A DNA stretch of 64,000 bases from Sphingobium sp. D43FB (GTDB lineage: Bacteria > Pseudomonadota > Alphaproteobacteria > Sphingomonadales > Sphingomonadaceae). The position numbers and the translations under genes were made by a program. Positions 26,563 to 35,389 of the stretch are shown here, piece by piece. Under the pieces are notes generated by a model. The model was not told the origin of the DNA. It did not search any database and saw only the letters and a program-made list of their open reading frames with translations. Position 1 is the stretch's first letter, and every line of letters starts with the position of its first letter. The stretch spans positions 1 to 64,000 of the forward strand of contig NZ_NMUA01000020.1 in assembly GCF_002312805.1 (NCBI RefSeq), in the 5' to 3' direction.

Positions 26563-26790
26563 ATGGACGCAGAAGCCGCAAAGCTGCTCGGTGCTGGCCT
26601 GGCCGCCATCGGTGCGGGCATCGCTGCCCTCGGTGTGGGCAACGTGTTCAGCGCGTTCCTCGAAGGCGCGCTGCGCAATCCGGGTGCCGCTGATGGCCAG
26701 CAGGGTCGTCTGTTCATCGGTTTCGCCGCGGCGGAACTTCTGGGTCTGCTGGCGTTCGTTATCGCCATGATCCTGGTGTTCGTGGCCTGA
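26563..26790 (+). CDS. atpE: F0F1 ATP synthase subunit c
   Basis: The 75-residue proton-carrying ring subunit: two membrane helices joined by a polar loop (RNPGAADGQQ). The proton-binding glutamate is in FAAAELLGLLAF. A glycine-rich first helix (GAGLAAIGAGIAALGVG) is as expected. It has the strongest ribosome binding site of the cluster (GAAGGAGTTTACGAC before ATG), which fits the high copy number of this subunit. Confidence 0.97.
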   Translation: MDAEAAKLLGAGLAAIGAGIAALGVGNVFSAFLEGALRNPGAADGQQGRLFIGFAAAELLGLLAFVIAMILVFVA

Positions 26791-26874
26791 CACGCCTTAC
26801 GGGACGGGCAGGGCGGCCTCCACGCCACCACGCTCGTCCCGCACTATTGACCGCGCCCTGATCGGACGGAAAAA

Positions 26875-27369
26875 ATGCCTCAAATCGCGCAAATTGCCGA
26901 AACCTACTCCAGCCAGATTTTCTGGCTGCTGCTGACCTTCGGCTTCGTGTTCTTCGTCATCGGCCTCGGCATGGTGCCCAAGGTGCAGGGGACGGCAGAC
27001 GCGCGCGACGCGAAGATCAGTGGTGATCTGGACGCGGCAAAGGCTGCCTTTGCCCGTGCCGACGAAGCCGAAGCGGACTATCGTGTCCGTGACGCGGAAA
27101 GCCGCACCGCCGCGCAGGCGATGCTGGCCAAGGCGAAGAGCGAAGCCGCCAAGGCTTCCGAAATCAAACTTGCCGCCGCCGATGCGGAGGTTGCCACGAA
27201 GATCGCGGCTGCCGAAGCCCGCATCCAGGCTGCCTCCACCGCAGCCTTGGCAGAAATCGAAACCGTCGCCGCCGAAGCAGCGCGCGACATGGTGGCTCGC
27301 ATTTCCGGCGTGGAAGCGTCGGACGATGCAGCCCGCAACGCAGTAAAGGCGGCACTGGCCCATGGCTGA
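26875..27369 (+). CDS. F0F1 ATP synthase subunit b' (second b-type subunit)
   Basis: A 164-residue peripheral-stalk subunit: an N-terminal membrane helix (IFWLLLTFGFVFFVIGLGMVP), then a long alanine-, lysine- and glutamate-rich coiled coil. Alphaproteobacteria use two different b subunits as a heterodimer, and this first copy, with a short pre-helix end, is b'. The end overlaps the start of the next b gene by eight bases. Confidence 0.92.
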   Translation: MPQIAQIAETYSSQIFWLLLTFGFVFFVIGLGMVPKVQGTADARDAKISGDLDAAKAAFARADEAEADYRVRDAESRTAAQAMLAKAKSEAAKASEIKLAAADAEVATKIAAAEARIQAASTAALAEIETVAAEAARDMVARISGVEASDDAARNAVKAALAHG

Positions 27370-27976
27370 GGCAGCAGCACAGCATCAAGGGGGCACGCCC
27401 CCCACGCTCGACGAGGCGATCCATGCCGAAGGCATGGAGCCGGTCGGCACCGTAGCGCATGAAGGCGTGGTCCCCCACACCGATCCGGAAGCGGTCGGCA
27501 TGGATGCCACCGCGTGGGTTAGCCTCGCCATGGCGGCGTTCATCGCCATCCTGCTGTTCAAGAAGGTGCCTGCCCTGATCGGCAGCGTGCTGGACGGCCG
27601 GATCGCGCAGATCAAGGAACAACTGGCCGAAGCGACCCGCCTGCGGGCCGAAGCCGAAGCGCTCAAGGGCGAATATGAAGCCAAGCTGGCCGCTGCGGCC
27701 GGTGAAGCCGACGCCATGCGCACGGCGGCCGAGCATGAAGCCGAAGGCCTGATCGCCGATGCCAAGCTGAACGCCGATGCGCTGATCGTCCGCCGCCAGA
27801 AGATGGCCGAGGACAAGATCGGCGCCGCCGAACGCGCCGCCATCGTCGCCATTCGTGCAAAGGCCGTGAATGCCGCCACCACGGCCGCAGCGGTTCTGAT
27901 CGCACAGGGTCATGATGCGCAGGCGGACAAGGCGCTGGTCGACCGCGCAATCACGGGGCTCGGCACGATCAACTAA
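27362..27976 (+). CDS. atpF: F0F1 ATP synthase subunit b
   Basis: A 204-residue peripheral-stalk subunit with a longer, histidine- and glutamate-containing N-terminal extension before its membrane helix (WVSLAMAAFIAILLFKKVPAL) and a long coiled coil. It pairs with b' to link F0 to F1. The F1 genes do not follow, as is usual in this group, where the F0 and F1 operons are separate. Transcription ends in the hairpin at 27998-28033. Confidence 0.93.
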   Translation: MAEAAAQHQGGTPPTLDEAIHAEGMEPVGTVAHEGVVPHTDPEAVGMDATAWVSLAMAAFIAILLFKKVPALIGSVLDGRIAQIKEQLAEATRLRAEAEALKGEYEAKLAAAAGEADAMRTAAEHEAEGLIADAKLNADALIVRRQKMAEDKIGAAERAAIVAIRAKAVNAATTAAAVLIAQGHDAQADKALVDRAITGLGTIN

Positions 27977-27991
27977 GTCCGTCCATCTGGA

Positions 27992-29092
27992 TTAGATAAA
28001 AAGACCGGCACAGACATCTGTGCCGGTCTTTTTCTTATACCAGGCTGCCAATGTCGCGTTGTCGATCACGAAGCGATATTTGACGTCGCTTTTCTGCATC
28101 CGGTCATAGGCGTTTTCGATGTCCTGAATGCGGATCATCTCGATATCCGCGACGATGCCCTTCTCCGCGCAGAAATCGAGCATTTCCTGCGTTTCGGCGA
28201 GGCCGCCGATCAGCGACCCGGCAATGGCCTTGCGGCCAAATATGAGCGCGCCGATATTGGGTGACGGGTGGGGATGCTCAGGGACACCCAGCATGCACAT
28301 CGTGCCGTCGCGCTTTAGCAGCGCCGTGAAGGCATCCAGCTCATGGCTCGCGGCAACCGCATTGACGATCAGGTCGAAACTGCCGACATGCGCGGCCATC
28401 TCGTCGGGATTGCGCGAGACGACGACTTCGTCTGCGCCCAGGTCCAGCGCATCCTGCCGCTTGGATTCGGATGTGGTGAAGGCGACGGTATGCGCGCCCA
28501 TCGCATGGGCGAGCTTGACCCCCATGTGGCCCAGGCCACCGATGCCGACGATGCCAACCTTCTTGCCCGGTCCGGTATTCCAGTGGCGCAGCGGCGAATA
28601 GGTGGTGATGCCGGCACAGAGCAGTGGCGCGACGGCGGCAAGCTGATCGACGGGGTGACTGATCTTCAGCACGAAATGGTCATTGACGACGATCTGCTGC
28701 GAATAGCCGCCCAGCGTATGGCCGGGCGCGTCGTCGGTCTTGCCATTATAGGTGCCGGTCCACCCCTTTTCGCAATAATTTTCCAGATCTTCTTCGCAGC
28801 TGGCGCATGTGCGGCAGCTATCGACCAGACAGCCCACGCCCACGACATCGCCCACCTTGAAGCGGGACACCTCTGCCCCGACCGCCCGGACATGGCCGAC
28901 GATTTCGTGACCCGGAACACATGGGTAAAGCGTGCCGCCCCATTCGGCGCGAACCTGATGCAGGTCGGAATGGCAGACGCCACAATAGGCGATGTCGATT
29001 TGCACATCGCGCGGACCTACCGCGCGCCGTTCAATCGTCATGGGTTCTAGGGGTTTGTCGCCAGCAGGGGCGCCATAGGCAAGGAGAGCCAT
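27992..29092 (-). CDS. Zinc-dependent NAD(P) alcohol dehydrogenase (cinnamyl-alcohol dehydrogenase/YahK type)
   Basis: A 366-residue medium-chain dehydrogenase that should interconvert alcohols and aldehydes with NADP(H). The catalytic zinc site is CGVCHSDLH and GHEIVGHV. The structural zinc cluster is in DSCRTCASCEEDLENYC, and the Rossmann loop is GIGGLGHMGVKLA. The start at 29092 has GAAGGA upstream; a longer frame to 29134 has no good site. Family members normally end near FVIDNATL. This protein adds about 15 residues (AAWYKKKTGTDVCAGLFI), whose last dozen codons are the bidirectional terminator hairpin shared with atpF. Confidence 0.9.
   Translation of the reverse strand: MALLAYGAPAGDKPLEPMTIERRAVGPRDVQIDIAYCGVCHSDLHQVRAEWGGTLYPCVPGHEIVGHVRAVGAEVSRFKVGDVVGVGCLVDSCRTCASCEEDLENYCEKGWTGTYNGKTDDAPGHTLGGYSQQIVVNDHFVLKISHPVDQLAAVAPLLCAGITTYSPLRHWNTGPGKKVGIVGIGGLGHMGVKLAHAMGAHTVAFTTSESKRQDALDLGADEVVVSRNPDEMAAHVGSFDLIVNAVAASHELDAFTALLKRDGTMCMLGVPEHPHPSPNIGALIFGRKAIAGSLIGGLAETQEMLDFCAEKGIVADIEMIRIQDIENAYDRMQKSDVKYRFVIDNATLAAWYKKKTGTDVCAGLFI
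27998..28033. terminator. Bidirectional terminator between atpF and the alcohol dehydrogenase gene
   Basis: A near-perfect 36-base palindrome: AAAAAGACCGGCACAGA pairs with its complement across a two-base centre, with A tracts on the left and T tracts on the right, so it can stop transcription both ways. It lies wholly inside the 3' end of the dehydrogenase coding region. Confidence 0.9.
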
Positions 29093-29287
29093 GGGGGAAT
29101 ATCCTTCAATGAAGAGAGCATGCAACAATCCCACGGGATAGAGGGATGATGGCGATGCATATGTAGGAACGATGGGCGGCCGGGGTTAGGCCCAGCAGAC
29201 CATCTTGACCGATGATTTGCTCGCCGATCGCGAAACAGGTCGAAGCGCGCCCATTGTCATATTCGCCACCACCGCTATTTCATCCCC

Positions 29288-31204
29288 ATGTCGCAACCCC
29301 AATCTCCCGACCGTTTCAACGAAGACAAGGCGAGCTATACGGTGCGTGGGTCCGGCGCGCCCGATCTCGATCAGGGCGTCGAGGCGATCCGCACCACGCT
29401 CAAGACGCTGCCGACCCGGCCCGGCGTCTATCGGATGCACGATACACGCGGCGATGTGCTCTATATCGGCAAGGCCCGCGCGCTCAAGAATCGCGTCGCC
29501 AACTATACCCAGGTCGACCGGCTGCCCCGGCGGCTCCAGCGGATGGTCGCGCAGACCCGCTCGATGACCATCGTCACCACCAACAGCGAAGCGGAAGCCT
29601 TGCTGCTGGAAGCGCAACTGATCAAGCGCTACCGCCCGCCCTATAATGTCCTGCTGCGCGACGATAAAAGCTTCCCCTTCATCCTGCTGCGGGAAGATCA
29701 TGCGTTTCCGCGCGTCCAGAAACATCGCGGCGCGCGTAAGGCACAGGGCCGCTATTATGGCCCCTTCGCCAGCGCCGGCTCGGTCACGCGAACGATCAAC
29801 GCGCTGCAAAAACTGTTCCTGCTCCGCTCTTGCACCGACAGTTTCTTCGCCAATCGATCGCGACCCTGTCTGCTCTATCAAATCAAGCGCTGCTCGGCCC
29901 CCTGTGTCGATCGGATCGACCCGGAAGGCTATGCCGAACTGGTGCGCGACGCGCAGGATTTCCTGGGTGGCAAGTCGACCGCCGTCCAGAAGAAGCTCGG
30001 CACCGCGATGCAGGCGGCGTCCGATGCGATGGACTTCGAACAGGCCGCCGTCATTCGCGACCGGCTGAAGGCCCTGACCTTCATTCAGGGAAGCCAGGCG
30101 ATCAATGCCGAAGGGCTGGGCGATGCGGACATTTTCGCGCTGGCGGCGAAGGGCGGGGCGATGTGTATCCAGGCCTTCTTCATTCGCGGCGGCCAGAATT
30201 GGGGGCATCGCAGCTTCTTCCCGGTCCACACCGCCGAAGTCGCCGAAGATGAAGTGATGGCCAGTTTCATGGCGCAATTTTACGAGGAAGTGCCTCCACC
30301 CAAGCTGGTGCTGACCGACCGCGCGCCCGCCGAATGCGATCTGATCGCCCAGGCCCTGACCGAACGGATCGGCAGCAAGGTCCGCATCGAAGTCCCCCAG
30401 CGCGGCGACCGCACCCGCCTGATCAAACAGGCGCAGCGTAACGCGGTCGAAGCGCTCGACCGTCGCCTTGCGGAAACCACCAGCCAGGGCAAAGTGCTGG
30501 ACGACATGGTCGAAGCCTTCGGCTTGGAGGGCATACCCGACCGTATCGAAATCTACGATAACAGCCACATTCAGGGCGCCCATGCGCTGGGCGCGATGGT
30601 CGTCGCGGGGCCGGAAGGCTTCCGCAAAAATGCCTATCGCAAGTTCAACATGAAAGACCCCGTCATCTCGAACGATGATTTCGCGATGATGCGCGATATG
30701 TTCGAACGGCGCTTTGGTCGAGCGCAACGGGAAGACCCGGATCGCGACAGCGGCGAATGGCCCGACCTTGTCCTGATCGACGGCGGCAAGGGCCAGCTAT
30801 CGGCGGCGCGCACGATGCTGGAGGAAATGGGCATTGAGGACGTTACCATGATCGGCGTGGCCAAAGGGCCGCATCATGGCCGCGACGGCCGCGAAGTCTT
30901 CCACCTGATGGACGGTCGCGAAGTCACCTTCCCGATCAACCATCCCGTCCTCTTCTATCTGCAACGGCTGCGCGACGAAGCCCACCGCTTCGCCATTGGC
31001 GCGCATCGCGCCAAGCGGAGCAAGGCGATCACCGTCAGTTCGCTGGACGAGGTGCCGGGCATCGGCCCGGCCCGCAAGAAGGCGTTGCTGATGCATTTCG
31101 GCACCGCCCGCGCTGTTCGCGATGCCGCGCTGGAAGACTTGGCGCGCGCACCTGGCGTGTCCACGGCGGTAGCGCAGCAGGTCTATGACTATTTCCATGG
31201 CTGA
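29288..31204 (+). CDS. uvrC: Excinuclease ABC subunit C
   Basis: The 638-residue nuclease of nucleotide excision repair, which makes both incisions around a UvrAB-marked lesion. A GIY-YIG nuclease begins at RPGVYRMHDTRGDVLYIGKA, followed by the cysteine-containing LLYQIKRCSAPCVDR, a UvrB-binding UVR motif (MDFEQAAVIRDRLKAL), the RNase H-like second nuclease (EIYDNSHIQG, LVLIDGGKGQLSAA) and a C-terminal helix-hairpin-helix (VPGIGPARKKALLMHFG). The length and all domains are normal. The N-terminus is about 30 residues longer than in E. coli. Confidence 0.96.
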   Translation: MSQPQSPDRFNEDKASYTVRGSGAPDLDQGVEAIRTTLKTLPTRPGVYRMHDTRGDVLYIGKARALKNRVANYTQVDRLPRRLQRMVAQTRSMTIVTTNSEAEALLLEAQLIKRYRPPYNVLLRDDKSFPFILLREDHAFPRVQKHRGARKAQGRYYGPFASAGSVTRTINALQKLFLLRSCTDSFFANRSRPCLLYQIKRCSAPCVDRIDPEGYAELVRDAQDFLGGKSTAVQKKLGTAMQAASDAMDFEQAAVIRDRLKALTFIQGSQAINAEGLGDADIFALAAKGGAMCIQAFFIRGGQNWGHRSFFPVHTAEVAEDEVMASFMAQFYEEVPPPKLVLTDRAPAECDLIAQALTERIGSKVRIEVPQRGDRTRLIKQAQRNAVEALDRRLAETTSQGKVLDDMVEAFGLEGIPDRIEIYDNSHIQGAHALGAMVVAGPEGFRKNAYRKFNMKDPVISNDDFAMMRDMFERRFGRAQREDPDRDSGEWPDLVLIDGGKGQLSAARTMLEEMGIEDVTMIGVAKGPHHGRDGREVFHLMDGREVTFPINHPVLFYLQRLRDEAHRFAIGAHRAKRSKAITVSSLDEVPGIGPARKKALLMHFGTARAVRDAALEDLARAPGVSTAVAQQVYDYFHG

Positions 31205-31439
31205 GGCGGCGAAGGCCAGCTAGTTGCAATTCTCGTACATTATGCTACATGCACTGGGCTGACGTCCTTTGATGACGATCTATGTTTCCTCCTCCGGCCC
31301 TCAATGTGCGTGGACGAGGCCTGTCTCGAAGCCTTCGCTTCTCTTCAGTTCATGGGTCGCTCCGGCGACACTCTAGCCATGCGTTCGTTATTGCACGCCG
31401 CATGTTCATTTTATGGCGGCAAAGGCCGTCCAGGATTCG

Positions 31440-31586
31440 ATGACTATTATTTTTCCTTCCTCTACCCGTTCTTCGCTTGCTCATGGGCTTGATCGCCTTT
31501 CGCCGACCCACCGCGTCGCATCGCCGTTGACCGGCCTGTTGAGCAACCGCGAATTGAAGAAAATCGTGGCCGACATGGTCGACTGA
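31440..31586 (+). CDS. Small 48-residue protein, unknown function
   Basis: A short frame with its own ribosome binding site (CAGGA five bases before ATG) and a terminator hairpin seven bases after its stop. The product has a serine-rich start (IIFPSSTRSSLAHGLDRL) and a charged end, GLLSNRELKKIVADMVD, predicted as an amphipathic helix. No signal or membrane segment is seen. The good expression signals on both sides are the main evidence that it is real. I do not recognise it. Confidence 0.5.
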   Translation: MTIIFPSSTRSSLAHGLDRLSPTHRVASPLTGLLSNRELKKIVADMVD

Positions 31587-31592
31587 CAGTCA

Positions 31593-31621
31593 GCCGGACG
31601 GTGCCGATCGCACCGTCCGGC
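31593..31621 (+). terminator. Intrinsic terminator after the 48-residue gene
   Basis: A perfect 12-bp stem (31593-31604 with 31610-31621) and five-base loop are followed by only a weak T stretch (GCTTTATCGTT). It separates the small gene from the next one. Confidence 0.7.
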
Positions 31622-31654
31622 GCTTTATCGTTACTCTCTACTGAAAGGCACATT

Positions 31655-31864
31655 ATGAGCAGGGAAACCCTCAAACCATTTTTGATCAGCAAGAATGAAG
31701 AAGGCGCATTCCGCCTGACCGTCCGCGACACCCGCTTCAATTCGCAGGGCTATCCGATCGTCACCGCGACGATGCAGGACGAGATTTTCAAGTCGGCCTC
31801 GGCTGCCCGCGCCTATGCGCGTGATAATTTCAAGGCCGAACCGGGCCAATATTCGACCAAGTAA
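31655..31864 (+). CDS. Small conserved-looking hypothetical protein (69 residues)
   Basis: A 69-residue cytosolic protein without membrane segment or signal. It is rich in polar and aromatic residues with a pattern of short beta strands (FRLTVRDTRFNSQGYPIVTATMQ), then a helix (SASAARAYARDNF). The start ATG has GAAAGG upstream. A longer in-frame reading to 31601 would begin in the preceding terminator. Codon use is normal for the window. It lies 41 bp before recO. Function unknown. Confidence 0.65.
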   Translation: MSRETLKPFLISKNEEGAFRLTVRDTRFNSQGYPIVTATMQDEIFKSASAARAYARDNFKAEPGQYSTK

Positions 31865-31905
31865 GCCGACAGGATAGCGGGCGGATGCGTAGCTAAGGCC
31901 GATTG

Positions 31906-32640
31906 GTGCCAACGCTTGTCACCCCCGCTCTCGTCTGCGCCTTGCGCCCCCATGGCGAACATGGGGCCATCGCCCGCCTGCTGACGCCTGACCATGGTCT
32001 GGTTGCAGGCTATGTGCGCGGTGGACGATCCCGCCTGATGCGGCCCGTGCTCTTGCCGGGCAATAGTGTCATGGCGACATTCCGCGCCCGGACCGAGGAT
32101 CAACTCGCCGGGCTGACGGTCGAAATGGCGCATAGCCGCGCGCCCCTTCACGCTGAACCTCTACCCGCCGCCGCGATCGACTGGAGCTGCGCGCTCACCG
32201 CCGCTGCCCTGTCCGAAGGCACGCCACATCCTGCGCTATATCGCGCGCTTGACGGCGTGCTGGGTGCCATTGAGGCGGCACCGGCGGCACGCGGCTGGGC
32301 CGTCGCGCTGGTGCGCTACGAATTGCTACTGCTGGCGGAACTGGGCTTCGGCCTCGACCTCAGCCGCTGCGCCGCTTTGGGCGATGCCGACGATCTCGCC
32401 TATGTCAGCCCGCGCAGCGCCGCTGCGGTCAGCCGTGCGGGCGCGGTCGGTTATGAACATCTGCTCCTGCCGTTGCCGCCGTTCCTGCTGGCGGGCGGAA
32501 CGGGCGAATGGACAGACATCATGGATGGCTTTGCCCTGACCGGCTTCTTCCTGGAGCGTTCGGTCCTGACCGATCGGCGCATCGATATATTGGCCGCGCG
32601 CGAAAGGCTGGTCGATCGCCTGAAAAGGGCGGTTGCCTGA
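31906..32640 (+). CDS. recO: DNA repair protein RecO
   Basis: The 244-residue recombination mediator that, with RecR, loads RecA onto SSB-coated single-stranded DNA. The N-terminal OB fold ([35 protein letters not shown]) is clear, followed by a helical domain with [26 protein letters not shown]. The zinc-binding cysteines found in some RecO proteins are mostly lacking (one Cys in this part). GTG 31906 is preferred because AAGG lies seven bases upstream; TTG 31903 is the alternative. Confidence 0.88.
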   Translation: MPTLVTPALVCALRPHGEHGAIARLLTPDHGLVAGYVRGGRSRLMRPVLLPGNSVMATFRARTEDQLAGLTVEMAHSRAPLHAEPLPAAAIDWSCALTAAALSEGTPHPALYRALDGVLGAIEAAPAARGWAVALVRYELLLLAELGFGLDLSRCAALGDADDLAYVSPRSAAAVSRAGAVGYEHLLLPLPPFLLAGGTGEWTDIMDGFALTGFFLERSVLTDRRIDILAARERLVDRLKRAVA

Positions 32641-32652
32641 CTGTCCCTGCTT

Positions 32653-32662
32653 CCATAAGGGG
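32653..32662 (+). promoter_or_regulatory. Recurrent intergenic motif CCATAAGGGG (copy 3)
   Basis: The third exact copy, 30 bases before the leuB ATG. A TTGCCT at 32633-32638 lies 15 bases before CATAAG, a short but possible promoter spacing. The gene has its own ribosome binding site (AAGGAG) closer to the start. Confidence 0.4.
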
Positions 32663-32691
32663 CAAGCGACCTATTTGGTAAGGAGCTGCCC

Positions 32692-33738
32692 ATGTTGATC
32701 GCCCTGTTTCCCGGAGATGGCATCGGTCCCGAAATCGTCGATCAGGCGAAGCGGGTGCTGGATGCGCTGGCGATCGACGGGCTGACCTATGAGCACGGGC
32801 TGGTCGGCGGCGCTGCTTACAAGGCGGTCGGTCACCCCCTGCCGCCTGAAACGCTGGAGATCGCCAAACGGGCCGACGCCATCCTCTTTGGTGCCGTCGG
32901 CGATCCCGATTGCGACGCGCTCGAACGCCATTTGCGCCCGGAACAGGCGATCCTGGGTTTGCGCAAGGAACTCGGCCTGTTCTCTAACCTCCGCCCAGCC
33001 AAGGTTTTCCCCGAACTGGCCGGCGAATCCGCACTCAAGCCCGAAGTCGCCGGCGCGATCGACCTGCTGATCGTGCGCGAGACCAATGGCGACGTCTATT
33101 TCGGCGAAAAGGGGTTCCGCACCACCGCCGATGGCCAGCGCGAAGGCTATGACGTCATGTCCTATAATGAGGGCGAGGTGCGCCGCATCGCCCATGCCGG
33201 TTTCCAGGCCGCCCGCGCCCGGCGCGGCAAGCTCTGTTCGGTGGACAAGGCCAATGTGCTGGAAACCAGCCAGCTATGGCGCGACGTGGTGATCGAAGTG
33301 TCGGCCGACTATCCCGACGTCGCCCTCAGCCATATGTATGTCGATAACGCCGCGATGCAGCTCGTCCGCAACCCCGGCCAGTTCGACGTGATCGTCACCG
33401 GCAACCTGTTCGGCGATATCTTGTCGGATCAGGCGAGCATGTGCGTGGGATCGATCGGGATGCTCGCATCGGCGACGCTCAACGGCAGCGGGCAAGGGCT
33501 GTATGAACCCATCCACGGCTCCGCCCCCGACATTGCGGGCACCGGCAAGGCCAATCCGCTCGCGACGGTGCTGTCGGCGGCGATGCTGCTGCGCTATTCG
33601 CTGGGCATGGCCGATCAGGCCGACCGGATCGAACGGGCCGTCGCCAAGGCTTTGGCAAACGGCGCGCGCAGCCCCGATCTGGGCGGCACGATGAATACGG
33701 TGGAAATGGGTGACGCGGTGCTGGCGGCGCTGGACTGA
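32692..33738 (+). CDS. leuB: 3-isopropylmalate dehydrogenase
   Basis: A 348-residue enzyme of leucine synthesis that oxidises and decarboxylates 3-isopropylmalate with NAD+. The start of the fold ([13 protein letters not shown]), the substrate loop ([11 protein letters not shown]), the arginine set around [20 protein letters not shown] and the metal/NAD site ([43 protein letters not shown]) are all intact. The leuA, leuC and leuD genes are not next to it. metZ follows after 10 bp. Confidence 0.96.
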   Translation: MLIALFPGDGIGPEIVDQAKRVLDALAIDGLTYEHGLVGGAAYKAVGHPLPPETLEIAKRADAILFGAVGDPDCDALERHLRPEQAILGLRKELGLFSNLRPAKVFPELAGESALKPEVAGAIDLLIVRETNGDVYFGEKGFRTTADGQREGYDVMSYNEGEVRRIAHAGFQAARARRGKLCSVDKANVLETSQLWRDVVIEVSADYPDVALSHMYVDNAAMQLVRNPGQFDVIVTGNLFGDILSDQASMCVGSIGMLASATLNGSGQGLYEPIHGSAPDIAGTGKANPLATVLSAAMLLRYSLGMADQADRIERAVAKALANGARSPDLGGTMNTVEMGDAVLAALD

Positions 33739-33748
33739 GGAACAGACG

Positions 33749-34957
33749 ATGAAGCGGAAAAGCGGGCAAGACCCAGAAATCACCAAGCATTGGAAGCCCG
33801 CGACGATCGCGGTGCGGGGCGGCACGGCGCGCACCGAATATGGCGAAACGTCCGAAGCGCTCTTCCTGAGCAGCGGCTATTGCTATGACCGGGCGGAGGA
33901 TGCCGCGGCGCGCTTTGCCGGTGAGCAGCAGGGCATGACCTATAGCCGCCTGCAGAACCCCACGGTCGAGATGCTGGAACAGCGTATCGCACTGCTGGAA
34001 GGGGCCGAGGCCTGCCGCGCTACTGCGACCGGGATGGCGGCGATGACGGCCGCCTTGCTGTGCCAATTGTCGGCGGGCGACCATGTCGTCGCAGGCAAGG
34101 CATTGTTCGGCTCCTGCCGCTGGCTGACCGACACGCTGCTGCCCAAATTCGGGATCGAAACGACCACGGTGGATGCCACCGACAATGCGGCATGGGAAGC
34201 CGCGATCCGGCCCAATACCAAGGTCTTCTTCTTCGAAACTCCCGCCAATCCGACGATGGACGTCGCCGACATGGCGGCGATCTGCGCCATTGCCAAGGCG
34301 CATGGCATCACCAGCGTCGTCGACAATGCCTTCGCCACCCCTGCGCTCCAGCGGCCGATGGAATTTGGTGCCGACGTCGTGGCCTATAGCGCGACCAAGA
34401 TGATGGACGGGCAGGGCCGGGTGCTGGCCGGCGCGATCTGTGGCACGCGGGAATGGATCACCACTACGCTGCTGCCCTTCCATCGCAACACCGGGCCGAC
34501 GCTCAGCGCTTTCAACGCCTGGGTCGTGCTCAAGGGGCTGGAGACGCTGGACCTTCGGATCAGGCGGCAGAGCGAAAATGCGCTCAAGGTCGCCAAATTT
34601 CTGGAAAGCCGTGTCGCCAAAGTGCTGTATCCGGGGCTGGAGAGCCACCCGCAACATGCGCTGGCGATGCGCCAGATGGAGATGGCCGGGCCGATCTTCT
34701 CGCTCTATGTCGGCGGTGGTCGGGCGGAAGCGCATGGGCTGCTCAACGGGCTGCAACTGGTCGATATCAGCAACAATATCGGCGATTCGCGATCGCTGAT
34801 GACGCATCCGGCTTCGACCACGCATTTTGGCATGGCGGAGGCCGCGCGACTGGAAGTCGGAATCACCGAAGACATGCTACGGCTCAATGTCGGGCTGGAG
34901 GATGCGGACGATGTGATCGCCGATCTGGATCAGGCATTGCGGACGATCGGGCGTTGA
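33749..34957 (+). CDS. metZ: O-succinylhomoserine sulfhydrylase
   Basis: A 402-residue PLP enzyme of the Cys/Met metabolism family that makes homocysteine from O-succinyl- (or O-acetyl-) homoserine and sulfide. The PLP lysine is Lys217 in AYSATKMMDGQGRVLAGAI. Other family motifs are YSRLQNPTVEMLE and the substrate arginine region near the C-terminus (SLMTHPASTTHFGM). ATG 33749 has TGAGGAA upstream; a longer frame would run back into leuB. It is coupled to leuB. Confidence 0.9.
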   Translation: MKRKSGQDPEITKHWKPATIAVRGGTARTEYGETSEALFLSSGYCYDRAEDAAARFAGEQQGMTYSRLQNPTVEMLEQRIALLEGAEACRATATGMAAMTAALLCQLSAGDHVVAGKALFGSCRWLTDTLLPKFGIETTTVDATDNAAWEAAIRPNTKVFFFETPANPTMDVADMAAICAIAKAHGITSVVDNAFATPALQRPMEFGADVVAYSATKMMDGQGRVLAGAICGTREWITTTLLPFHRNTGPTLSAFNAWVVLKGLETLDLRIRRQSENALKVAKFLESRVAKVLYPGLESHPQHALAMRQMEMAGPIFSLYVGGGRAEAHGLLNGLQLVDISNNIGDSRSLMTHPASTTHFGMAEAARLEVGITEDMLRLNVGLEDADDVIADLDQALRTIGR

Positions 34958-34990
34958 CGGGCAAGGGGGTAAGGGCGCATTCGTAAGACC

Positions 34991-35389
34991 GTGAACGCAC
35001 TTTTCCCCTTCCACGCCAAGACGCAGGACGTCATCGTCCATGTCGCCGTCTCCTTCTTGCCCGAACAATCGGAGCCGGACCGGGGCCGCTGGTTCTGGGC
35101 CTATCATATCCGCATCGAAAATCAGGGGACACAGCCGGTCCAGTTGCTCACCCGTCATTGGGTCATCACCGACGGGCGCGGTGCCCAGCATCGGGTCGAT
35201 GGCGACGGCGTGGTCGGCGAACAGCCGGTGGTCCAGCCGGGCAAAAGCTATGATTATGTGTCCGGCTGTCCGCTCAATACCCCGACCGGATCGATGAAGG
35301 GCAGCTACCGCATGATCGGCCTCAGCGGCGAGACGTTCGAGGTCGCCATCCCTCATTTCGCGCTGATTGCGCCTGCGGTGGCCGAATGA
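34991..35389 (+). CDS. apaG: ApaG domain protein
   Basis: A 132-residue single-domain beta-sandwich protein of the ApaG family: YHIRIENQGTQPVQLLTRHWVITDGRG, then VVQPGKSYDYVSGCPLNTPTGSMKGSY. The family is linked to cobalt/magnesium resistance and to Ap4A metabolism, but its biochemistry is not settled. The start is GTG at 34991. The stop overlaps the start of the LysR gene (ATGA). Confidence 0.92.
   Translation: MNALFPFHAKTQDVIVHVAVSFLPEQSEPDRGRWFWAYHIRIENQGTQPVQLLTRHWVITDGRGAQHRVDGDGVVGEQPVVQPGKSYDYVSGCPLNTPTGSMKGSYRMIGLSGETFEVAIPHFALIAPAVAE

Noticed and set aside
29186-30727. Open frame of 513 codons opposite uvrC
   Set aside because: A shadow of the conserved uvrC frame; no ribosome site and no recognised domain.
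31304-31492. 62-codon frame between uvrC and the 48-residue gene
   Set aside because: No ribosome site, odd composition, and it overlaps the better supported 48-codon gene in another frame.
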